From the NCBI GenBank assembly GCA_026390795.1, contig JAPLFG010000003.1, forward strand, positions 1,674,001 through 1,738,000: a stretch of DNA of 64,000 nucleotides, read 5' to 3'. This DNA comes from Ignavibacteriales bacterium. Lineage in GTDB: Bacteria > Bacteroidota > Ignavibacteria > Ignavibacteriales > Melioribacteraceae. The position numbers and the translations under genes were made by a program. Positions 9,509 through 16,470 of this stretch are shown here, piece by piece. Each line of letters opens with the position of its first letter. Within the stretch, counting starts at the first letter, position 1. Under the pieces are notes generated by a model. The model saw only the letters and a program-made list of their open reading frames with translations. It did no database searches and had not been told where the DNA came from.

Positions 9509-9625
9509 ATAAAACCCTTCTTAAAATTTACTATTGATATATTCTAATAAAATTTGACACTTAAAAAATTCAGTACTAGAGATTCATCATTCCGGTTTAT
9601 GTAAGTCAAGATGATGAAAGAAAAA

Positions 9626-10351
9626 TTACAGTTTATGCTTTACCAAAACTTTTTCAACTTCTTTTGCCCAGAGTTTATACGCATCTGCTTTAAAATGAAT
9701 TCCATCCCAGCTTAATTCGGGACGTAAGAATCCATCCTTACCCGCAGTCAACGAGTTCACATCAATGTAGTCGATGTTGTTCTTCTTCGCGTAATCCGAA
9801 AGGAGTTTGTTCAATTTATCTACTTCTCGGTTCCTCCCGAAATTTCCTTCCGGAGTTCCGCCCCAATCTTTTGCATAAGTTTTAGCGGAATAAGTTGTTG
9901 ATTGAATCACGGGAATTATATTTCTTGACCGGAGACCGGATATAATGCGAACATAAACAGCAAATATATCTTCAACCGGAGTCCAATTATAAATATCATT
10001 TAACCCGCCCATTATAAAAACAATTTTCGGATTCAGCTTGTAAATAGCGCTTATTCTCGATTCGTAACCATAAAGGACATCGCTTGTAATTCCGCGTTCA
10101 ATAACATTAGGACGACCTAACAATTCATTCCATGCGGCGCCGTGAGTTAAAGAATTTCCGAGCATAACAATATCTGCCTGGCGGGTTTTATAAATATCGA
10201 ACATTGATTGCTGAAGAGTGTAATTGGAATTAGTGCGATACCGTAGTGTATCTTTTACAATCGGTTTAGTTTGCGGGAATGATACAGCTGAAATTAAAAC
10301 GATATAGAAGCATGCCTGCGCTAATATATTTTTTGAAGATTTTGTTTTCAC
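9626..10351 (-). CDS. Secreted SGNH hydrolase with a GNS block I
   Basis: A 241-residue exported esterase-like protein, signal peptide about 1-27. SGNH blocks are present: MLGNSLTHG (Ser67), a block II Gly in ERGITSDVLYG, MGGLNDI (block III), and DGIHFKADAY (block V Asp/His). The usual Asp before the nucleophile is Asn66 (GNS instead of GDS), a variant seen in some glycan esterase and PAF-acetylhydrolase-like families; the catalytic Ser is kept. It is the first gene of the run leading into the acylation operon and probably acts in the periplasm or outside the cell as an O-acyl esterase. The substrate is unknown. Confidence 0.8.
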   Translation of the reverse strand: MKTKSSKNILAQACFYIVLISAVSFPQTKPIVKDTLRYRTNSNYTLQQSMFDIYKTRQADIVMLGNSLTHGAAWNELLGRPNVIERGITSDVLYGYESRISAIYKLNPKIVFIMGGLNDIYNWTPVEDIFAVYVRIISGLRSRNIIPVIQSTTYSAKTYAKDWGGTPEGNFGRNREVDKLNKLLSDYAKKNNIDYIDVNSLTAGKDGFLRPELSWDGIHFKADAYKLWAKEVEKVLVKHKL

Positions 10352-10439
10352 TAAAGGTCTTTCGAAAGTTTTTATGTTTACTTAAATACAAATTAATTTA
10401 TATCGGTAAAAAAACAAAGGCGTCGTAAATGACTAGTTA

Positions 10440-12101
10440 TTAGGATTTGTCCTTCCCTTCATCCATGTTCATCTTTTTTTCGCTTTCTAAAATTCGGAAT
10501 TTGAGATTTTTCTCCATAGCAATTAGTTCTGAAATCTTCGCAGTAAATTCTTCTTTTTTAATCTCTGTATTTGCGGTCTCTGTTTTAAGCAGACGTAATT
10601 CATTTCTTTGATTGGCGATTTGCTCCTTTAATTCTTCGAGTTCGCGAGTTGCTTGTGCCGTTTCTAATACCAGCTTTTGCTTGTTGTCGTTTAAGCTGGA
10701 ATAATTTTCACTGATTTGGATGAAGAGCTGTCTAATATCTTTCTCGAATGATTCTTTCTTTATTTCGAGAGAAGCTGTCTCGGACTTCAGCTGCTGAATA
10801 AAAAGCTTTTGCCTAGTTGCTTCATCCTTCAATGTTAGGACTAAATTACTTAACTCGGTTGATTCTTGTTTTAGATTTGAAAGTAACTGTTCTGTTGCAG
10901 CCCGCTCTTTCTGAAGTACTTTCGTTAAGCCGCCGTATTCGGCAACTTGAGTTGTCTTTTCAAGAAGAATTTTCTCTTTGTGGGATAGTTCCTTTTCCTT
11001 TTCTAAAATATCCTGACGGAGTGAGCTAAGTTTACTCTTCGATGAATTAAGTTCCTCGGTAAATTTTTGAAGAACTTGTGAAAAGTTGTTTTCAACTTTT
11101 AGATGCGATTCTTCAATCTCAAACTTACGTTTCTCAAGTTCTTCAATGGTTTTCTGTTTTTGATTCACAGATTCTGTCAAAGTCTCTTCATCGTTGCCTA
11201 GTTGAAGCAGCTTATCCTGCAGTTCATTTTTAACTGTTTCAAAGTTTCTTGTTTCATCGGATAGTTCATTGCGTTTATAGGTGAGATCTTTTATGTCTTC
11301 TTCAAGTTTTGATATTGTCTCTTTAGTAAAATTATATCTGGATTCAAATTCGTCAAATTCCTTCTGTCGTTCCCGAAGCTGATCACCTAATGAATCGCGT
11401 TCATTTATTAATTCACTTAATATATTTTCTTTCTCGGAGAGACGACCGATAATTGCCGATAATGATGATTCAAGATTGCTTTTGATTTCTTCGGCGAGAG
11501 AAATTTTTTCATCCAGTGTATTAATAGCGGCTGTTTTTTTACCTTCTTCCACCTTAAGCTGATTTATTCTGTCTGTAAGTTCGGATGTGTCCAAACCGGC
11601 AGCTGCCTGATCAAGTGAAGAGCGCAATTTCTCTTCTTCATTATGAAGATTCGCAATGCTAATGCGGAGAGAGTTTTCTTCGTTCGCAAGCTTTTCAATA
11701 GATGAGTGAAGATCGCCTAAATCTTCATTCAGCTTCTCAATTTCCAACTGTTTTTCTGAGAGAGCCCTCTCAACATTCTGCTGAGACTCGGTTTCAATTT
11801 CTCTAACTGTAGATTCGACGGAAGATTTTTTTTCGGCAAGCAAATTAATAGTTTCAGTTAGTTCACTCACTTCTTCTGTTTTGGAAGTAAAGTCAATCAC
11901 CAACGATTTCAGATTGTTTTTTAATTTTTCAGTTTCGGTAGTAATTTCTGTGAACTCTTTTCTGGCTTCGTTAAGCTTATTTTCAAGTTCAACAAGATTT
12001 TGATGTTTTTGGAGGACTTGATGCAGAGTGTTTTTTAATTCATCGTTCTCTTCTACGAGCTTTTCAATTTCACTTTTTGCCTTCGATGAAAAAAGACTCA
12101 T
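10440..12101 (-). CDS. Long cytoplasmic coiled-coil protein
   Basis: A 553-residue protein that is almost entirely heptad-repeat coiled coil rich in Glu, Lys, Leu, Asn and Ser, from about residue 8 to 545. It has no signal peptide, membrane segment, Walker motif or other enzymatic motif. It looks like the arm of an SMC protein without head domains, but no hinge or ATPase is present, so it is not a true SMC. Blocks recur internally (for example the SETASLEIKKESFEKDI and KTETANTEIKKEEFTAKI segments), pointing to internal duplication. It sits 88 bases upstream of the SGNH genes on the same strand. A structural or polar scaffold role is possible; no specific function can be assigned. Confidence 0.75.
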   Translation of the reverse strand: MSLFSSKAKSEIEKLVEENDELKNTLHQVLQKHQNLVELENKLNEARKEFTEITTETEKLKNNLKSLVIDFTSKTEEVSELTETINLLAEKKSSVESTVREIETESQQNVERALSEKQLEIEKLNEDLGDLHSSIEKLANEENSLRISIANLHNEEEKLRSSLDQAAAGLDTSELTDRINQLKVEEGKKTAAINTLDEKISLAEEIKSNLESSLSAIIGRLSEKENILSELINERDSLGDQLRERQKEFDEFESRYNFTKETISKLEEDIKDLTYKRNELSDETRNFETVKNELQDKLLQLGNDEETLTESVNQKQKTIEELEKRKFEIEESHLKVENNFSQVLQKFTEELNSSKSKLSSLRQDILEKEKELSHKEKILLEKTTQVAEYGGLTKVLQKERAATEQLLSNLKQESTELSNLVLTLKDEATRQKLFIQQLKSETASLEIKKESFEKDIRQLFIQISENYSSLNDNKQKLVLETAQATRELEELKEQIANQRNELRLLKTETANTEIKKEEFTAKISELIAMEKNLKFRILESEKKMNMDEGKDKS

Positions 12102-12208
12102 TCTTTATCTGCTCCTTATTTGGCTGGTATATAATGCTTAAAACAAAGATAATAAACTTTGTTAAATGTATCCTCTATTATAATAAGATTACAATCCCGG
12201 TTGCCCGG

Positions 12209-12571
12209 CTAAAAAGTTTCCGAGGAAACATTATCTCTAAGCGTTTTAAGCGATAGTATATAAATGGAAACCGAGACCGCGATAATTAATAAAAGTATTC
12301 TTACGATTAAATCTTCTGTAAAGAAAAGTGCAGAACAACTGATTGTAATTGCCATCATTGTAATAGAAATTATCTTTGCTCTAATGGGCATTCCTTTTTT
12401 CTCGCGGTAATCCCGGACAATCTTCCCGAAGATGGGATGATTGATCAGCCGGTTATAAAATTTTTCTGAACTTCTCGCAAAACACCACGCTGCTAAAATG
12501 AAAAATATTGTAGTCGGCATTAAGGGAAGAAATATTCCTATTGTTCCGAGTACAATGAATAACCATCCCAA
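12209..12571 (-). CDS. DUF454 (YbaN-family) small inner-membrane protein
   Basis: About 120 residues with the YbaN/DUF454 pattern: a first hydrophobic hairpin (FIVLGTIGIFLPLMPTT), the conserved AAWCFARSSEKFY, a central NHPIFGKIVRDYREKKGMP block, then two more membrane segments. The function of this family is not established. The start is odd. The first usual-type codon in frame is TTG at 12571, but the frame stays open upstream and encodes residues that extend the first membrane helix (KIVLIV directly before LGW). No ATG or GTG lies between that region and the preceding in-frame stop, so translation may use TTG or a rare ATT/ATA codon further upstream. Confidence 0.82.
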   Translation of the reverse strand: MGWLFIVLGTIGIFLPLMPTTIFFILAAWCFARSSEKFYNRLINHPIFGKIVRDYREKKGMPIRAKIISITMMAITISCSALFFTEDLIVRILLLIIAVSVSIYILSLKTLRDNVSSETF

Positions 12572-12641
12572 AACAATTAAAACTATTTTATAGATAAAAA
12601 TGTGTTTACCCGTTTGATGTAATGAATATTAAAAAGTGCGA

Positions 12642-13505
12642 TTACTCTTCTCGAATTTTATTAAGATAATCTTTATAAAGAGATTTTGGAATTCTTTCCA
12701 AAAGAGAATCAAACTGTTCTTTATCAATGAATCCTTTCTGATAGGCGATTTCTTCAATGCATGCAACTTTCAATCCCTGGCGGTCTTCAATAATTCCAAA
12801 GAAGTTTGATGCTTTCAGAAGCGCTTCCGGTGTTCCGGTATCAAGCCATGCAACGCCTCGTCCAATTTTTCCTACTTTTAACTCTCCTAGCTCTAGATAT
12901 TTCTTGTTAACATCAGTAATCTCAAGCTCACCTCTTTGGGATGGTTTCAATTTTTTGGAGATCTCAATTACTTTATTGTCATAAACGTATAGACCTGGAA
13001 CCGCAAAGTTGGATTTCGGTCTATCCGGTTTCTCTTCAATACTTATTGCTTTACCATCTTCTGCAAATTCAATAATACCATAACGTTCAGGATCGTTAAC
13101 TTGATAAGCAAATATTGTAGCGCCGGATTTTTTTTGTTCAACGGCTCTGTAGAAAAAATCCAAAGTACCGTAAAAAATATTATCGCCCAAAATTAATGTA
13201 ACGGAATCATTGCCAATAAATTTTTCGCCTAGAATAAATGATTGAGCAATTCCGTTCGGTGCCGGTTGTACTACATACTCAATTTTCATTCCGATGTGAG
13301 ATCCGTCATCAAATAATTTTTTGTAGAGAGGGATTGTTTCTTCGTTAGAGATGATAAGGATTTCGCGGATTCCGGCGAGCATTAATATTGAAAACGGATA
13401 ATAGATTAGCGGTTTATCATAGATTGTCACAAGTTGCTTGCTGTAAACTTTTGTCATAGGATACATTCTTGTGCCGGAGCCGCCCGCTAAAATTATTCCT
13501 TTCAT
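12642..13505 (-). CDS. rmlA: Glucose-1-phosphate thymidylyltransferase
   Basis: Makes dTDP-glucose from glucose-1-phosphate and dTTP, the first step to dTDP-L-rhamnose and other deoxysugars. The full-length 287-residue protein has the nucleotidyltransferase signature GGSGTRMYPMTK at its N-terminus, the KPLIYYPFSILMLAG block, the Asp of ILGDNIFYG, and the sugar-binding IEEKPDRPKSN and GLYVYD segments. rmlB, rmlC and rmlD are not in the window, so the rest of the pathway is encoded elsewhere. It follows the envelope block on the same strand and suits supply of sugar nucleotides for surface glycans. Confidence 0.93.
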   Translation of the reverse strand: MKGIILAGGSGTRMYPMTKVYSKQLVTIYDKPLIYYPFSILMLAGIREILIISNEETIPLYKKLFDDGSHIGMKIEYVVQPAPNGIAQSFILGEKFIGNDSVTLILGDNIFYGTLDFFYRAVEQKKSGATIFAYQVNDPERYGIIEFAEDGKAISIEEKPDRPKSNFAVPGLYVYDNKVIEISKKLKPSQRGELEITDVNKKYLELGELKVGKIGRGVAWLDTGTPEALLKASNFFGIIEDRQGLKVACIEEIAYQKGFIDKEQFDSLLERIPKSLYKDYLNKIREE

Positions 13506-13527
13506 AGAAATCCATTTTGTTGTTGAA

Positions 13528-14286
13528 TCAATTTGTTACTGAAATATAAGCCGTTTTAATTAATAATTCCTTTTCGTCATACAGGTAGATTTTATACTCT
13601 CCAGGCCTGGTAAATCTGTATCTGAAATAAGTATCATTCCATTCGTTTTCAATCTGAAATTTTTTTGAATCAACGAATTCGTCGTAATCAAGATTATTAT
13701 TTGGTTTGCGCCATGTATTGATGAGAATTTTTTCGGTTCCGAAAGGTTGAGTATTATTCAGACAAATGTAAATTGTTCCTCCATCAGCGCTGAGTGAAAT
13801 ACTTCGCTTTGTATTCACCGGTCTTCCAGATTGTATCTTGTCGCTTAGAATAACTTCAACACCGCTGTATTTTTGAACAAAGAGAGGTTCTAATTGTTTA
13901 GTTTCCTTTGGAGTGCCGATATAAACTGTTAAAGCGGAAAGACGGTTTTTATATTCATCGGTAAAATAGATTTCGAATTTTCCCTCTTTAACAAATTTGT
14001 AGAAAAGTGGAATCCAATTTTCCTTTTCCGGTTTAAAAATTTTGTTCAGTTGATTTTCCCTCCCGCCCCCGATGATTCTATCAATGAACAGATTGATTGT
14101 CTTTCCCGAGATCTTTTTTTTCTCGCCTGAAAATAAAACACATACCGATTGATTGAGAGTTAATGTAGATGAATAGATCAAATCAATCGGCTCACCGTGG
14201 TTTGTGTACGCTTTGCAAAGAATAATTCGCTGAGCCGGAATTACGACACCGTATAAAAATGTAACAATGAAGAAAAGCTTTTTCAA
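13528..14286 (-). CDS. Secreted protein of unknown function
   Basis: A 252-residue exported protein with an N-terminal signal peptide (about 1-18, ending IPAQ). The mature part looks all-beta and appears to have two related halves: ILCKAYTNHGEPIDL with later KISGKTINLFIDRIIGG, and an Ig-like C-terminal segment (FRYRFTRPGEYKIYLYDEKE). No catalytic motif or known family was recognised. It sits 22 bases upstream of rmlA in the transcription direction and is probably co-transcribed. The C-terminus resembles adhesive or carbohydrate-binding sandwich folds, but that is a weak impression. Confidence 0.65.
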   Translation of the reverse strand: MKKLFFIVTFLYGVVIPAQRIILCKAYTNHGEPIDLIYSSTLTLNQSVCVLFSGEKKKISGKTINLFIDRIIGGGRENQLNKIFKPEKENWIPLFYKFVKEGKFEIYFTDEYKNRLSALTVYIGTPKETKQLEPLFVQKYSGVEVILSDKIQSGRPVNTKRSISLSADGGTIYICLNNTQPFGTEKILINTWRKPNNNLDYDEFVDSKKFQIENEWNDTYFRYRFTRPGEYKIYLYDEKELLIKTAYISVTN

Positions 14287-14370
14287 TAAGAAGTTTATTA
14301 TTATTTCTTCATATAATTAATAAATTGAAACTCAAAATCCAACAAGTACAAAAAATGAAAAGACGCACCG

Positions 14371-14844
14371 TTACAATTTTGAGTGAAATGAAAATTTTAT
14401 CAACCGTGGTTTTACAAGCCGTCCATAATCTTTAAATGACATCTGCAAAAGTTCGACATGACTGCAAGCGTTGAAAGCAATCTCTTCGTCTTTTGCCAAA
14501 ATTTCTTCAACATAGACGTCCATGCCATAAAGGTTGCCGAATGGCGGCATAGCTCCAACATCACACTCGGGAAATTTATCTCTGAATTCTACTTCGTTTG
14601 CAATCCGGACATTCATTCCGCCAAGTGCTTCTTTTAAAAGATCAAAATCAATTTTATAAGAAGCAGGAAGAACACACATTGCCATTTTACCATCAATTTT
14701 GATTAGGACGGTTTTTGCCAATTCTTTCCCTTTGATATGTGCTGATGCAGCTATTTCTTGTGCGGTATATGCTACGGAATGTTTAACGGTTACATACCTA
14801 ACTTTGTTTTGATCCAAAAATTCTCTTAACATTTTAGTTGGCAT
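14371..14844 (-). CDS. YbaK/ProX-type aminoacyl-tRNA deacylase
   Basis: A 157-residue editing-domain protein of the YbaK/EbsC family, which hydrolyses mischarged tRNAs such as Cys-tRNA-Pro or Ala-tRNA-Pro. The start chosen is the ATG at 14844 (MPTKMLREF) because a strong Shine-Dalgarno, GGAGG, lies 6-7 bases before it; an ATG 30 bases further out lacks one. Conserved features are the HSVAYTAQEIA block, the substrate-pocket Lys in GKELAKTVLIK, the GAMPPFGNLYGMDVYV block with its GxxPPFG turn, and FNACSHVELLQMSFKDY near the end. It is free-standing rather than part of a prolyl-tRNA synthetase. The exact tRNA substrate is not predictable. Confidence 0.88.
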   Translation of the reverse strand: MPTKMLREFLDQNKVRYVTVKHSVAYTAQEIAASAHIKGKELAKTVLIKIDGKMAMCVLPASYKIDFDLLKEALGGMNVRIANEVEFRDKFPECDVGAMPPFGNLYGMDVYVEEILAKDEEIAFNACSHVELLQMSFKDYGRLVKPRLIKFSFHSKL

Positions 14845-14888
14845 AAATCCTCCTTTAATATTTGAGAAGATCAAAAAAAATTTATGAA

Positions 14889-15324
14889 TTATTGTTTTGT
14901 GAACTCCAAATTAGCAGGTGTATTTTCTCCGAATGGTGTTGAAATAGTTTCACTTACTACAAGTTTATTCCCGGTAATTGTATAATCAAGAGTTGTGGTT
15001 GTTCCGTCTTGTAATTTAAAAGTAACTTTTTTCCCGTCGGTACTCCATGTACCGCTTTCTGTAGTCACAACACCTTGCTGAGTTACTGTTCCGGTATAAG
15101 TGCCGTCGGCCTCTAGCAATAATTGTTGATTCGATTTGAGCCTGAGCTGGAGTCATTACAAAGCTGGATGACCCGCTTATAATAGTGATTTTTGTAAGAA
15201 CCCATGTCCCGACAAGTGAAGCAGATGAAGATTCGGTGGGGCTGTCGTCCTTTTTGCAGCTTTCAGCCAATACCAAAAAAGAAATTCCGACAACAACAAA
15301 TAATAATTTTTTCATGCTAAACAT
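14889..15324 (-). pseudogene. Frameshifted lipocalin-like lipoprotein gene
   Basis: Two overlapping frames together encode one lipoprotein. The first part (from 15324, or the ATG at 15315) gives a signal peptide with lipobox LAESC and then SLVGTWVLTKITI, the start of a small lipocalin-like beta-barrel. The second, in the next frame to 14889, gives LEADGTYTGTVTQ, GTWSTDGKKVTF and LDYTITGNKLVVSETI, the usual continuation of such domains. The switch falls at about 15115-15125; removing one base from the ACAATTATTGCTAGAG run would join them as STILLEADGTY. It may be a true inactivating mutation, phase variation or a sequencing error. The intact product would be about 142-145 residues. Confidence 0.75.
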
Positions 15325-15533
15325 TTTTTCCGCTTTTGTTTTTTTAAAATATTTCCTAGATGTTCTATTATCGAAAGAATTTAATAATATATTATCATCG
15401 TCACACTATAATTTAACTTTCTTCACAAATTAATCAAACAGAAATCTGCAAAAGTAAACGCAGTACACTGAGAAACAACTTTTGAATTGAACTCAATTTG
15501 CATATTTTAGCTTCCAATTATGTGAAAAATGAA

Positions 15534-16454
15534 ATGAGTTTCTCCATAGGAATTGACGGCGGCGGATCCAAAACCAAATGTGTCTTGGTTGATGATAAAC
15601 TGAATATTTTGTCGAGAATCGAGGGAGGTCCTTCAAATCCATTGATTGTCGGAATAGAACAATCTGCAGTTTTGCTTGCAGGTCTAATTAAAGAAGTATC
15701 TCTAAATTTTAATCCGCTTTTAATTGATTCGGCGGTCATTGGTCTCGCCGGTGCAGGAAGAATAAGAGAATCCGAAGGAGTAAAAAACGCAATTATTGAA
15801 TTACTCAACCTCAAAAAATTTACTTTGAAAAATTTAGAAATTGTCAGTGATGCGGAAATTGCAATTGAAGGTGCTTTTTCCGGAAAGCCAGGAGCAATTT
15901 TAATTGCGGGTACCGGTTCGATTATTTTTGGGAAGGATCGAACGGGGAAATTTAAACGCTGCGGGGGAAACGGAAGAATTTTAGGTGACGAAGGAAGCGG
16001 TTATTCAATTGGAAGAAAAGGTTTATCTGCTGTTGCAAAACAATTTGACGGTCGCGGAAAAACAACTCTTCTTGCAAAAATTCTTGACAATGAATATGGA
16101 ATAAAAAACCGGGATGATTTGATTGCGAAAGTATATAACGAAAAATTTGATGTTGCAAATGTTGCAAAGAATGTAATTGCTGCTGCTGAGATGCATGATT
16201 TGATTTGTATAAAAATTCTTAATGAAGAAATCAAAGAACTTATTGTTCATATCAGCTCATTGAAAAAAAAACTTGCAGAAAAAAAAATAAAACTCTGCCT
16301 TGGCGGTGGACTCCTTTCATCAAAGAATTATTATTCAGTTGAACTGAAGAAAAAAATTGCAAATTCATTCAGTGATATAAAATTAACTAAAGCAGATTTC
16401 ACGCCCGAAATTGGAGCGGGTCTTCTTGCAATTAAAAAATCGGCTATTCAATAA
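15534..16454 (+). CDS. BadF/BadG-family sugar kinase, N-acetylglucosamine kinase-like
   Basis: A 306-residue ASKHA-fold protein of the BadF/BadG/BcrA/BcrD ATPase family, which includes N-acetylglucosamine kinases. The ATG at 15534 is preferred because SIGIDGGGSKTKCVLVD, the phosphate-1 motif, follows at once; an upstream TTG at 15498 adds 12 residues. The phosphate-2 region is LIAGTGSIIFGKDRTG, then GGNGRILGDEGSGYSIG, typical of N-acetylglucosamine kinases, and CLGGGLLSSK is the adenosine motif. The iron-sulfur Cys of the dehydratase activators is absent, which favours the sugar-kinase role. Sixteen bases separate it from an AmpG-like permease gene, so the two probably recycle amino sugars from peptidoglycan. 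Confidence 0.82.
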   Translation: MSFSIGIDGGGSKTKCVLVDDKLNILSRIEGGPSNPLIVGIEQSAVLLAGLIKEVSLNFNPLLIDSAVIGLAGAGRIRESEGVKNAIIELLNLKKFTLKNLEIVSDAEIAIEGAFSGKPGAILIAGTGSIIFGKDRTGKFKRCGGNGRILGDEGSGYSIGRKGLSAVAKQFDGRGKTTLLAKILDNEYGIKNRDDLIAKVYNEKFDVANVAKNVIAAAEMHDLICIKILNEEIKELIVHISSLKKKLAEKKIKLCLGGGLLSSKNYYSVELKKKIANSFSDIKLTKADFTPEIGAGLLAIKKSAIQ

Positions 16455-16470
16455 TTATCAAAAAAATAAT

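Noticed and set aside
4428-10351. Calling the acylation operon dltABCD
   Set aside because: The ligase has FAAL-type motifs (WLPLYHDFGL) and no teichoic acid is expected in a Gram-negative, so gene symbols were withheld.
10440-12101. SMC or Rad50-type protein
   Set aside because: Only coiled coil is present. No Walker A/B, signature motif or hinge, so it is not called an SMC.
15185-15433. Plus-strand open frame over the lipoprotein gene start
   Set aside because: It is antisense to a clear signal peptide and has no ribosome-binding site or recognisable protein pattern.
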